A stretch of DNA of 64,000 nt from Diplocarpon mali (taxonomy: Eukaryota > Ascomycota > Leotiomycetes > Helotiales > Drepanopezizaceae), in the NCBI GenBank assembly GCA_024741835.1, contig JAENRP010000092.1, positions 3,218 through 67,217 on the forward strand, given 5' to 3'. Of the stretch, positions 33,498 to 45,800 are shown piece by piece; within the stretch, counting starts at the first letter, position 1, and the number at the start of each line of letters is the position of its first letter. The position numbers and the translations under genes are program-made. Under the pieces are notes generated by a model that was not told where the DNA came from, ran no database searches, and worked only from the letters and a program-made list of their open reading frames with translations.

Positions 33498-36400
33498 CAG
33501 GAATCATATCCCGTATCAGGAGAGTCCGACTCTGGGAGAAGGTCTTTGAAGCGTAAGTATTATATATCCATGGGAGCGCTCTGGGGATTGAAAGGGCCTT
33601 GCGTAACAGTGAAGAGCTAAAGTTGACAACCCTGAGAGAAATAGCGCTAAAAGGAATCTTAGATCATTTCAGAACCGCTGAAAGCATTTTAGGAAAGATC
33701 AATTGGAAGTGAAGGTAGAGCACCAGTGGCAAGGATTATGAAGGCTTCGATTGCTTACCATGTAGTCGGATATAAGAGTTGGGATGTATGGTCAGTCACA
33801 CGCACTCGCTAGTTCGATCTAGCAGGATAGCGAGAATTTGCGGCGCCCTGGATGGGAGAGTTATATCGCTAAGGCGTTGTACTGCTTTCTACGATTTCTG
33901 TTTTGAATAAATCAAAATTAAGGCTTTCTTTCGAATTTCAAAGGTAGGAAGAATGCTTGCAAGAGACGGTTAATAACGATCACATTTTGGGGAACATAGA
34001 ACGCAAGCAGATTTCCAGCATAATACATCACGTTATCTTAAATGAACTATAATGTCAGAACAAAGCAGATTTCAGTTTATGCATGCGAGTAGTAACATTA
34101 TCCACCAAATCGCGATCGGTTCGCGAAACCTAACCGGCGAACTTGTGTACTCTGTGACCCTACCACCTTAACTCGTAGAATGTAAATTGCTCTTGGCTTG
34201 AACTCGACGTTCAAATATGCAACCTGCACAATCCCAGATTCAATGAGAACGAACAACACCCTGTGACTACCCCTTGAAATGGAAAGGAGAATTCGAGTAC
34301 CAAGTCTTCTTCGACTCGGGATCTATATAGAGGACTTGGTAGATTACTGTCCAGGATATCAGACACATGTAAACTCAATTATCAGCCTAGATTCTCCCGA
34401 TCCCGATATAGGTTCGGTCTACGACACGTCTTTTTTTTCCTTCTCTTTTTCTCCTGTTTGCTTGTCATTTAAATATAGATCCGACAGGGTCGTTGGTATG
34501 TATTCTAGTGCGCTAGACGGGCTCCTGATATATAGTAAGTATCTAAAGCAGCGAGAGCTTCTCCCGAGTTCGAGATCTGAAGTAAAACTCAAAATGGATT
34601 CGACACCATGGGGCGCCTGATTGCCGACTAATCAACCCGTCAGCTTGGGGAGGGGGAGGCAACCAACTACTTAGTATTTCTTGACAGCGCGGTGACGTGG
34701 TTGCGTGGCGTGGTTTTTGCCCCGGACTTTCGATTCATTCCACCTGTAGTAGATCAAATCACCAGTAAATTATACTCCTTTATTACATTTGTTAGAAGAC
34801 GGCAAACTCTAAATACAGACGATGGTGGCCGAAACGCGAGAAATCGGTCGATTGTTTCCCTTGCCTCGGCTTTTCTGAAATGTTGTGATCTATGCTTCAA
34901 TCCGTAAAACTAACTGCCGCCTTAGACGGTGTAATAAGAAGGCACATTCGATGTCTCTGATCTGCGGATGTAAAGTTACATGTAATTTGTATGGAAAAAA
35001 GTCCTCTATAGCGTAGACCAAGAAAATTGTGTAAAACTTGATATGAAGTCAATCAGTTACCACTTTATGATCAGTCAAGCGAGTTACTTTTTATTCCTCT
35101 CTTTATACTCCAATCAGCTGTCATGCTGACAAGGAGAATTTACCACTAGCTACTTGAGTGAACGCCGTAGTTCGCTTTTCCCTATTTGTTTTCTTATACT
35201 GTTTCTTTTAGTTATAACGCAATACATATATCCTCGGGCTTAATTTTACATGTGTAAAGACCAATGAAGCTTTTTAACAGTTTATAAGATCGGAATAGAT
35301 ATTACATGAGTGATAGAAATTCTCTTTCAGTTTTTACAATTATTATCATGCGTAGATTACAGGAGAACTCTCATACAGCATAAGGCGGCAAGCAGTGTTG
35401 TCAGCTGAAGCAAGATAATATTCCAGAAAACTCGACCCGGAATCAACGTCAGGTGCATGATCAACCGTACTCGCATATCTACCCATATACGATAGATTGT
35501 TGTTCTTTACTATCATTTTTTAAAGCGTTAGTGTGGCTTCACCTGCTTTTGCTAATTACTGGAATTCTCAACTTTGAGCGGGTCTCTGCCATCGACCTCG
35601 GGCAAAAAGTCGGTTCTAGCACTGTGGTGGCGAGTTCCCGCCAACCAACAACTTGACGTCATCGTACCTTGTGACCAGCACCTCTATAGCACTACAGGAC
35701 GGAATCGATTAATTTGGCATGAGGCTATGAGGCATATACGCATCTCGTATGCAACTTGACCCGCGCTGCTTTTGCTCCTGCTACCCGACTAGGATATATC
35801 AGAAGTCGTATAAACTATATTACTATAATCTAATCAAAAGGCCGTCCAGAACAGAATTAAGTATATTGATAATCAAGTTCTTTAACTCATGTAATAGACG
35901 ATGGAGCATTTAGCCGGAAGTTCAAAAGGAATAAACATTTATATCGCTAGTCAGACTTCACCGCTAGGTCTGTAGAGGGGAGTTTCGCTTGTTAAAGTGT
36001 CAAGTATGCCTGAGGCAAATAAAGCTGGATATAACTATGCCTACGGCCTCAGGCTATTTTAAATGGTTTCTGGAAACTACTTGTACGCCACATGGCCGTC
36101 TCATCGCCACAGATTATATGCGATAAATCTTGGCATAACTAAGCTGCGCCCTGCTACCGGCATTACAAGACGCGAGGGCCGTCTGTACAGTCAGTGATCA
36201 GAACAATGTTCCGAGGTGCCGAGGTAATGTTTGGCTCGGCGCTGTCGATAGAGTCACATGATAACAGGCAAAGTTGAACGCCTTGTTTTGAGCAGTAACC
36301 AGTGCAGTTCATTCTGCCATAATGCCGATCCAGCATGCCGGCGAGCTTAACGGTTTCCCCGCCACCTCCGCACCATCCCTCTCATTAAGTCGAAGTTTAA

Positions 36401-39400
36401 TCCCATAAATACTTGACCGAAATAGAGTCTACTTCGTACTATGGGTAAATAATATACAATTCTAGGCCGTGCATACTAGATACTTGGCAATGCTGCTTTT
36501 ATAATTTCCTTAATATTTTATATAGCCTCTTCCTGCTGCGATTATAGCTTTATATCTCTTTAGCATTTCCCTAATTAATTCTCTAATCCTTTTAATTATT
36601 ATCGATTCTTACGCTTCTTTTATAGCTTTATATAGTCTCTTATAGGATCGATGAACCTTTGGATATTTACCCTTAATATAATCTTTTATTTTATCTTATA
36701 CTATCTCGATTGGGTTCAAATTAGGAGAATTCGCAGGCTAAAAGATAAGGGTAATCCTAATTGCTTTAAATACCGATTAAGTATATTTAAAAGCGTGCCC
36801 TTTTGCATTATCCTATTAGAATTTAAGCTTAGGATATTACTATAGAATCTCTTAAACCTTTAGGATAATAATTCTAAAGTACAAACCTTTATTTATTATT
36901 TCCTAATCCTTTTCTTAAAATAACCCTTAATGCTATTTGTATTTCCTTAATATTATTCCTTAAAATATCTATTTAATCTTCCTTTAATATCGATCCTTAA
37001 TACAATTAGGGTGATATTCTTCTTAAGACTCGATTTCTCGTATGATCTATTCCTTTGTATATTTCTTAAGATTAACCTATATTTTATTACTTTATAAGAT
37101 TGAAAACTATTACTCTTTAGTCTAATCCTTATGCTCGATAGCCTATTGAAGTTGAGAGATCTGATTCGTATATATAAGGACTGGTTTTCGATAAGCAATT
37201 CGTTAAATAAAGCCTTCCTTTTTAAAAGCTATACGAATAGCATAGAAGCCGATATTCTAATAAAGAATTAAAGGAATATCAGCCTAAGGAGTATATCGAT
37301 TTGCTCTTAAGGCTATAACCTATTAAATAAGGTGTTTTCGTTATAGAGTATTTAAGTAAGCTTTATAGCCTTAAAGATGATATTAAGGAGTTAATCGAGT
37401 CTATAAAGTGTATTAAACTTAATATTAAGTAAGGTTCAATTAAAGGGCGATCTGATCTTAAGTCCAACTGGCATTAAAATAAAGAGTCTAATAGCATACT
37501 CATTTATTATAAGAGGTCTATTTTATAAGTGTCTTTAGAGTCGGTATACTAAATAAAGAATCTATATTAAAAGCGTTGATTTTTAATGCAAAAAGCGGCG
37601 AATCGTTATAGATAAATCATTAGCTATACCCCTTATATATAAGCCCTATTAATAGAAACCGGTAGAATTACGCATAGATAGCACTTATACATTATTTCGG
37701 GCATATACCAAGTATATAGGTGATCCTCAGGGGTGTGTAACTGGTACTATGGCACAGCGGGTGTCTTTTGACCCCTGTTGATAGAGGGGAACCCTTGGAC
37801 AACTTGTTTTCAGTACTAGCGATGTGATTGTTTTATTTAATAATAGACACTAGCAAGAAAAGATCAGAGCAGCCTTGTGATGATAGCCTCCAATGTAGCA
37901 GCGAGTGCTCCTCTCTCTCTCCTTTTGTCTTCTTGCTAGCATCATAATTGATTTGCAAGAAACAAGATTCGACACTAAAAGACAAAGGTCATGAGGTACT
38001 CGCTAGACCACTGTGAGTACAGAGTAAAACATTGGAGTCCTTCCTACTCTCAACTTTGCTCAAGCCGCTATAACTAGCTTGACTCTTTTAATAGACAAGT
38101 TTCTGGTATATATCTTGAGGATGGCAGCGGCTGCTACCGTACATGGTGGAGTAACTACCCCCCTTTGTTCCCGCGCAGGCACTATAAACGTCGGCACAGC
38201 AGGGTACCCTGTGGGCGGGGGAGCAAGGTGGATGGAGGGACGGACCCTTTAATTTACTCTGATGAAATGATATCGGCTGAATGCTCAAACGCTATCATTC
38301 CTCTGTGATTTACATAGTTCAGAAGTACAGCTGCTACCTCTAAGGGTTCTCCCTCGTCGACAAGGGACTCCAAGACCCTTGTTTTCAACACCATATCACT
38401 CTTATAGATCGTAAAGGGAAAAAATACAGGGATGCTTCTAAAATTTGCACAGATCTGGCAGGGGTAATGTTTCAGTTTCTTGATGTTTGTGAACTCGATC
38501 TGCAAAGAAAAAGATTTCATACTAATCACACCAGGGACATTCCATAGCCGCTGCACGACTGTATACTTAGTTCTACTCGGAACACATGCCTTTGGCTGTT
38601 TGAGCTTTTTCTTCGACTGGGAAATGCTTCCTCGATTCCTCCTTGACCTCCAGACGCTCATCAAACATGAACTGCAATCGACATCCAGCTTTATCTAAAC
38701 CATAACACCAACAGGGGCCGAGTCGGTTACTACCCTGCCGCGTTCAACGAACTCCCACTCCCCTGCAATCGACAGGATACAAACGGCACCCGCTGTGCTG
38801 CGCGAGCAATGGCGATGCTATTTTAGAGCTGGTTGTGATCAGCATCGAGTTTCAACATTATTTAGGGGGAATGCTGTGTAGTGATTGGTCTCGAGCCCAG
38901 CACTTGGGCTGCAACAATCCTTCGCAGAGCATCTCCACCTGATTCCGGGGCCGCTTGGACTTGGAAGCAAGAGGCAAGAGCCCCGCCACCGCGCCACAGC
39001 ACCGCGCCACAGCGCCACCGCGCCACAGCCACCGCTGCGAGCAAAGACGCCGCGTGCCACGTGCCGTGATTTGGGAATCTCGGACTCGTGAAGGTTTCGG
39101 CGTCGACAGGCTCCGATCAACACAACGCTCCCCCTTCTCGGGCAGCTTCTGGGCCCTCATTTCCATGATCACGAGGGTTGGCCTTCGTCCCCCGGATTCT
39201 ACGTCGGAGCTCAACGATTGGAGAGGGTTGGGTTCAAGAGGGTATGTTCGGGGGACGTTGTGGTCCTTTCTTGGTATCCTCTTCTTGGTCTCTTCTTCGT
39301 GGAGATGCAGCGGGCAGAGGCAGAATGATCACGGCACTAGCACGGGTGGGTCACTTCGCAGCAGAACCTTCAAGATCCAGAGAACCATGGGGGCTCTGGC

Positions 39401-39925
39401 GACCTCTCTTCTCTACGCCTCTCCCACGAGTGACAGGGGCGAAAACCTACTTGCTACAACTTGTTCCCAGGGAGGATAGATAGCCAGTCTGCAGACCCCT
39501 GTTTTGCTTCACAAGTTGGTGGGTAAAAGTCCCCCTTGGAAATAAGCTGCTGATCAGTGGGTTCCAGCCCCTATTGTCTGCGAAACCAGGGGGAGTGCTC
39601 AGCCATCACAGCATCGTCGCCGGCTCTGCTGTCAGCAAGGCCTCATCCGAGCCGGCATTTTGTATCTATTAATAGCATTTGTCGATTGTGACATAGTTCC
39701 GCGTACGGGCGTCTCGGACATGTCGATATCCAGTCACGCAGGTCCAAGTACATATATGACGCTCATCGTCCGTCGAAGAGAGGGCCATCACACTCACACT
39801 ACCTTCGCTTCCATTCTCCTCGAGCAGTCCGATCTACCACTTTCACTTACCAACCAAATCAACATCCCACCACCTTCGTTTCGCACCACCAACCCTTCCC
39901 GTCTCACCAACCCCCAAATCTCAAA
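33498..39925. other. 6.4-kb gene-poor, partly AT-rich block
   Basis: No intact gene supported. About 33.6-36.4 kb is moderately AT-rich with stop-dense frames. About 36.45-37.65 kb is strongly AT-rich and holds the ruined transposase. From 37.75 kb on, base composition returns towards the flanks. A GC-rich CCGCGCCACAGC-type repeat lies at about 38985-39035. An open frame at 38254-38661 (-) encodes about 135 residues without any recognised motif and was not called as a gene. Confidence 0.5.
36480..37640 (-). mobile_element. RIP-degraded Tc1/mariner (DD34E) transposase remnant
   Basis: On the minus strand the ruined frame still reads the catalytic core. At 37074-37091 there is S-N-K-I-stop-V, which becomes the Tc1 SDETWV block if three G-to-A changes and one C-to-T change are reversed. 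The first catalytic Asp is thus Asn. At 36781-36813 there is DNAKGHAFKYT, with the second Asp intact. At 36707-36733 there is NSPNLNPIE, with the catalytic Glu intact. Exactly 34 codons separate second Asp and Glu, the Tc1 spacing. In-frame stops sit where Trp or Gln codons are expected. Extreme AT content and these directional changes fit repeat-induced point mutation. The ends are approximate; terminal inverted repeats could not be fixed. Confidence 0.85.
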
Positions 39926-40357
39926 ATGCAGTTCTCCATCGCCTCCACCGCCAGCTTCCTCGCCCTCCTCTCCACGGCGTCGGCCCGCATCACGGCTCTC
40001 GCCGTCCCCACCACCATCGCCGCTGGCGAGTACTTCCCCGTCAAACTCCTGACGGAGAACTACAACCAGGCCGTCTACGACGTCGCGACCGCCTTTGGGA
40101 TCTCGCCCGGTGCTGGCTTCCCCAACACCCTCGGCACGCCCCTCGGCGCCTACTACATCGGCCCGGCTCTCTCCAACACCCTCAACCCCCTCAACTTCAC
40201 TCTCCGCATCGACCCGGGCTTCCCCGCCGGGCCGGCCACCATCGTGGCCTCGGTGTACAGCCTGTACGGCGCCGTGTCGTCGCCGGCCCTGGTGCCGTTC
40301 AACGTCACCATCACCGTCGGAACCGTCACCAGCACGGACTTCGCCTTCAGCGTCTAG
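39926..40357 (+). CDS. NIS1-like small secreted effector candidate
   Basis: Intronless, 143 residues. A signal peptide spans about 1-20 (MQFSIASTASFLALLSTASA), then RITALAVPTTIAAGEYFPVK opens the mature protein. The whole mature part is a single beta-rich domain with the pattern of the NIS1 family: TENYNQAVYDVATAFGISPG, YYIGPALSNTLNPLNFT, FPAGPATIVASVYSLYGAV and a final NVTITVG strand. It contains no cysteine and two N-glycosylation sequons (NFT, NVT). NIS1 was described from Colletotrichum as a conserved secreted effector that dampens plant pattern-triggered immunity through receptor-associated kinases; that role here is inferred from family only. Third codon positions are almost all C or G, unlike the neighbouring DNA, which suggests strong expression. 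The nearest recognised genes are about 6.4 kb upstream and 2.5 kb downstream. Confidence 0.85.
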   Translation: MQFSIASTASFLALLSTASARITALAVPTTIAAGEYFPVKLLTENYNQAVYDVATAFGISPGAGFPNTLGTPLGAYYIGPALSNTLNPLNFTLRIDPGFPAGPATIVASVYSLYGAVSSPALVPFNVTITVGTVTSTDFAFSV

Positions 40358-42861
40358 ACTGCTGCAGGCTTGCGTACGTGCGGATCTGCGGAGCTTTGAA
40401 GCATGGCACGTCGGGGCTGCGGGGGATTTGGAGCGGGACACGGACCGGACATGTGAAGCGCACATTCTGTGTGTGGTGGCATGGCACTGGAGTCTCACTG
40501 GCTGAACCAGACAGACCAAAACTCTTTTCTTATATTCGTCGGCATGGAGGGGGGAGGCATGGGGGGAGCATCGTTTTGACAGAACGGATTTCGGATATCC
40601 AACTTGGTTCTTTTCAAATCAGACATTAGCTGCCAGGTAGACAAAAATGTTACTCTTGTTGTTTTCATATGCATCCGATGGGGACGCTGCTCCATGGGGG
40701 GGGGGGGATCTGACCATTATCCACCGTGAAGATGCCGCAGATCCCGGTAGCATGACGCAAAGTGACTGCATGGTGGCGGGCGCGAGCATACGAGGACTAA
40801 CCGGTGAGGGGCGAAGGGCGAGGTGGCTCGCTGCAGGACAGCTGTCTGCATAGTCGCGGAGTTGAGAGGAGGATATCACGAACAGTGAGGCTGATCACTA
40901 AACAGAGTCAGGCCAGCTAGACCCAAGACAAAGACGAACAGGGACAAGCGATAGATCTCTTCCTCTGCTTGGAGAAGCACGCGATGTGTCATAGTCTTGG
41001 AAGCCGGCCTGATATACAGAGTCCATCGTAGGAGAAAGGGTAGATGCGGGCCCTTGGAGAGAGTCGCAGGGGCCAGGCTCGCTTGGTATCAATACACCGT
41101 GCTGGTACTCCCTTGGGGACTACCCACACCGACATGGAGGTTGTGCGATTCGATCTCGGTTCCACGGGGGAATCACACTGTACAGTAAATATACTTCGCT
41201 CGACCCAGCCCCTCCGAATACGATTCCGAGAGTAAACACAGGGAGAGGGGGCGGTGTGGGAGCTGCACAGTCAAGCACCATCCGCTACTCCGGATGCCTG
41301 ATTGCCAAGACGGACGGAAGCGTACACACGTGACCTTGCGCTCCTCCTCCGACCTGCCTACCCATTCTTAGCTTGACTCTTGCAGTGCCACGCGCCTCTG
41401 ATACTCCCAAGTTCAAGTCGGGAACATAGGTGCTGCCGGGCGGTACGACCCCGGCCGGATGGGGCTCGCATCTCCCGTCACGTTTCCGCAACACGGAGAA
41501 AGCTTTGTCGATGTCCAGAGTGCCGTCACGTGACTACGATCTCTGGGAAGAGAGTCACCCCCGCTCCACCGGTATTGTCGTGTCTGTTCTCCGGGCCTTG
41601 GATCCAGCCCACGTCGAGTATGGAACATGCTGTATCCAGTGGGAGCAGGCTGGCACCGACACGGCCAGAGGCAAGCCATCGAGAACTAGTCATCGAAAGC
41701 AAACGTCCGGGAATAACCCATCGGGAAAAGAAACACCTCAGACCGCCTACTGTAAAGAGAGAAAAATAATACTAGTGGGATCGCACAGACCACCGATCCA
41801 CGGTCTCCCGTCGTCGAAAACAGATACTTCTCTAGCTTGGTTCGAGAAAAAGTGGGAGGCGAGGAAGATGCTTGGTTGTATATAGCAAGGCTTGTATCTC
41901 TTCGGGGAACATGTTCTATCGAAAGTAATATATACAAGCTGTGCCCTACGCCCGAGGCATCAGCTGACTGTTCCACGCTAGTAACCCCTACGTTCTATTC
42001 GCTATCAACCAGTGCCAACGCCACTACGCCCGTTCCCGACTGCGAGCGGGCCCAGGGCAGAGCGGGAGACTCCGAACCTGACTCCCGCGACTCCCGGCGA
42101 GTCGGGGCGGGGCGAGCCGGTGGGCATCTGCGAGAGCGGCAACGGCCCGCACTGGATCGGGCCTTGGCTAGTCGGACCACAGTCGCTTACTGCTATGCTA
42201 GCATGCTTCGGCTCCATGTCAATACTCGGAAATAGAAATAGAGAAGACCGGGTGAGATGTCCCCTGCGTGGTATCTGTCGTGGCTACGTATCCAGAGCGG
42301 GGTTCGTAGCTGCGGTACCGGTCTCGATATCTCTGAAGAGAATGAGATGAGACGGTCACATTGTCGTCGTATTGTCGAATCTGCCCTTCTGCAAAGTGCC
42401 GATATCATGCTTGTATACGTCTGGATCACCTCCCCTTCTCTGTTCTTGCAAGCCTGCGTAGGTCATGGAAGCCGAGACCCGAGGTGAGAGACCGGTCCGA
42501 GGTGCCTCTGAATTGTACCTGACGCCCATGTGAAGTGTATCTACAGGTTGATCCTAGGAACAAGGGGATAAAGTATCGTAGATGTAATCTGCGTACCAAC
42601 ATGTTTATTTCTTAGACGTTAGAGGTTAGAGGTATTTTAACGGAGGACTTGCTGCAACTTTCGAAGAGGGGAAAAGGGGGAGTTAGTACGTCACATTTAC
42701 ACAAGAGAGGTATAATATTCTGGAATTGAAAAAAATAGCCTGGGGAAAAGACTATTTAAATTATCGTCGCTCATTGCGGTCATGATATGGTTAGATAGAA
42801 AATGCTGGTAAAGATAGAAGAGCCCGCCTCCAAGAAGTCCCCCGCGTCGTATCCCTCGCAG
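40358..42861. other. Gene-free stretch between NIS1-like gene and transporter
   Basis: 2.5 kb with G-runs (about 40697-40708) and several short open frames (for example 41380-41885, +) lacking motifs. Nothing else supported. Confidence 0.45.
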
Positions 42862-45800
42862 CTACCGATCGAGAGCCTGGGAATGGCACTGTGCAGTCCG
42901 TCAGTATCGTCTATGAGTCTCCCGAAAAGCAGGGGCGGCTTACCATCTGCCAGTACACCCCCTGCAGCCCGAGCAGTTCCGCATGGTTGCCCTTCTCCAC
43001 GACTCGGCCCTCCTCGACCACGAAGATGACATCGGCGTTCTGCACCGTCGCGAGCCGGTGCGCCACGACGACCATGGTCCGCCCTTTGCCCGTTCGCTCG
43101 AACACGCCTTGCACGTCCCTCTCCGTCTCCGAGTCGAGGTTACTCGTGGCCTCGTCGAGCAGTAGTACCCTCGGGTTCCTGATCAGCGCCCTCGCGATGG
43201 CGAGCCTTTGCTTCTGGCCCCCCGAGAGCGCGATGCCGCGAGTGCCGACCTCGGTCGAGTAGCCGTCGGGGAGGGACGTGATGAAGTCGTGGATCCCGGC
43301 CTGTTGGCAAGCGGTGTGCAGGGCGCTGTCCGGGGTGGATGCGTCGACTCCGAGAAGTATGTTGGAGCGTATGCTTCCAGAGAACATGGAGGGTTCCTGG
43401 GCGACAAGTGAGATCGCGGAGCGGTAGGAGGCGAGCGAGAGCTTCTTGACGTCGGTATGGTGGAAGAGGATCGTGCCTCTTTCGGGTTGGTAGAACCTGT
43501 GAATGTGGTCAGGGCTTCCGACTTCACCAGATATCAAGACAGAAGCCTACCTCTCCAGCAGGGATATTATGCTCGTTTTCCCGGATCCTGTTGACGTTCT
43601 TAGCGCGCCCCTGAATGAAACCCCGTAGATTTGCTTACCAGAGGGCCCAACAATAGCAGCAAACTGACCAGCTTCGATCTACGTCGGATGAGCATTCGCA
43701 CCCAACAATCAGATGGATCCACTCACGGTCATGTCGAGACCAGTCAAGACTGGAACATCTCGTGTGGGGTAGCGGAACCAGATGTCGCGCATTTCGATTC
43801 TCACCCCGCGGATCGCCTCTTGAGTTTTGTCCGATTCGTCAAAGTCAAGATCTTTACCCTTGGCCTCGAACTTAAACGTAGGTCTCATATTTTGGATCCT
43901 GTTGGCTGCTGCAGAAGCTTGGGCGATATCTACATCCGACGTAAGCCGAGGCCATCGGTGATACAGATGAGCTACTCACTGGGCCCAAAACTTAAGAATT
44001 GACCGGCGCTGATACTGCCTTGGACGATGGCTATGTACACGACGACTGGGACTAGAGTTAAACCAATTCAACGGAGGGACTGGGCCACACAAACGGTAAT
44101 TGAATGGCGTGTATTCAAATCTTGCCAGGAGCTTTCCTCCGTACCTGGAAACCATTAGCCTCAGCCATCACCATAGAATCACCAGACTCACCACAGCACA
44201 AACGCCATGCAGAGTAGGGGAACGCTGTCGCTCAACGCGAAGACCAAAGTTGACAGGCCTGCTTTCCGGAACGCGTTGTCGATGTGGGCCTGCAACAGCT
44301 TCTGATACCTCCGAGAAATCGCATCTTCCAGCGTCAAGGAACTCACAGTGCGAATGGCCCCGATCGACTCCGTCGCGAATTTTGAGCTTTCGGCGAAGAC
44401 CGCATTGTTCATCTCCTCGAACTGGATCTCGAAGCGGAAACGGAGGAATCCGGCAGCGAGGATGATAGGCATAGTGGTCACAACAGCTAGCGAGGCTAAT
44501 TCCCGCCCAAAGTAGAAAGACAACGCGAGGCAGCCTAGGATGTTGAAAACGGAGATGCAGACAAAGGCCATGTTGATCCCAAGCAGCTGCTGAAGCTGGG
44601 TAGGATCGGTGGCCATGCGGGAGGTCAAGGCACCGATGGAGTTCTCTTCGTTATCATAAAAAGAGATGGGCTTCTGGAGGACATTCCTGAAGTATTCTTT
44701 GCGGTAGGTGGATGTAATGTGCTGGTCGAGTCAGCTGAGGAAGGCCACTGAGAGGACGGTGACTAACGAATGAGACGGTGTTGGCTGACCAGCCGAGCGT
44801 GAAGTAACTCAGGCCAACAAAGAAAGCGAGAGCCATAACCATGAGACACCACCAACTGGTTTCTTCGCTCAGCTCCTCGCCAGTGAGTCCGAAAACCGAG
44901 AGGAGATGGGCAAAAAGGTACGAATGCAGTGGAAAAGCAGCTAGATCGGTTCAGCATATTGTCTCAGCGCACCGTCGAATGACAGACCTCCAGCTCCTAG
45001 AGCGCCCGAAATCATGACGAAATACAACTTGAAGTGCGGCTTCTGTTCCCATAGAAGACGTCCAAAACTCCCAAAGAAGCCTCTCGGGACTAGGAGCGCA
45101 TCATCAGCTGGCGACAGGTCCCTGTCAATACCGAGACTCTCCCTGTCAAAGGTTGTTAGACTCATGCTTTGACTGGCCGCTTCGTCCAGCTCTCCCGTGG
45201 TTGTGGCCTTCTCGTCGCCTAGAGACAAGTGCTGCGCGTTGGCGAGATGCCAGTATGCACCCCCGGTGTCCGCGAGCAGCTCATCGTGGGTACCCTCTTG
45301 CACAACTTGGCCCTTCTTCAAAACCACAATCTTGTCCGCCTTCATGATGGTTGACAAGCGATGAGCAATAGTGATTGTGGTGCGGCCCCGGGAAACTTTG
45401 TCCAGGGCTGCTTGGACTATCTTCTCGCCATGGACATCGATAGCGCTTGTGGCTTCATCCAGGATCAGGATTTTGGGCTGCTTGACGATGCTCCGAGCGA
45501 TTGCGAGTCTTTGGCGCTGCCCTCCGCTGAGTTTGATGCCAGCATCTCCCACGGGGGTGTCGTATCCCTGCTGTGGTCAGCTTGCGCTCCGGAAGGAAGT
45601 TGAACCGTCCAGATGCGACTTGCCTGTGGAAGACGGGTGATGAATTCGTCGGCAAAAGCTTCCTTGCATGCTTTCTGGACAAGATCTCTCTTCGCGAGGT
45701 CCGATTCATATTCCCACTCCGTTCCTATCAAACCGTATTCCACATTCTTGTATATCGTGTCATTGAAGAGGAAAGGCTCTTGCTGCACAAGTCCAATCTG

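Noticed and set aside
33498..36430. Further transposon coding sequence in the AT-rich block
   Set aside because: Frames are stop-dense and I could not recover any transposase, reverse transcriptase or integrase motif outside the Tc1 remnant.
37792..37804. 13-base match (CCCTTGGACAACT) to the repeat at 2291-2303
   Set aside because: In a 64-kb window dozens of 13-base matches are expected by chance, and the flanks do not align.
38254..38664. About 135-residue minus-strand open frame near the transposon block
   Set aside because: Composition is protein-like in places but I recognise no domain and no gene neighbour supports it; it may be a relic. A database search would decide.
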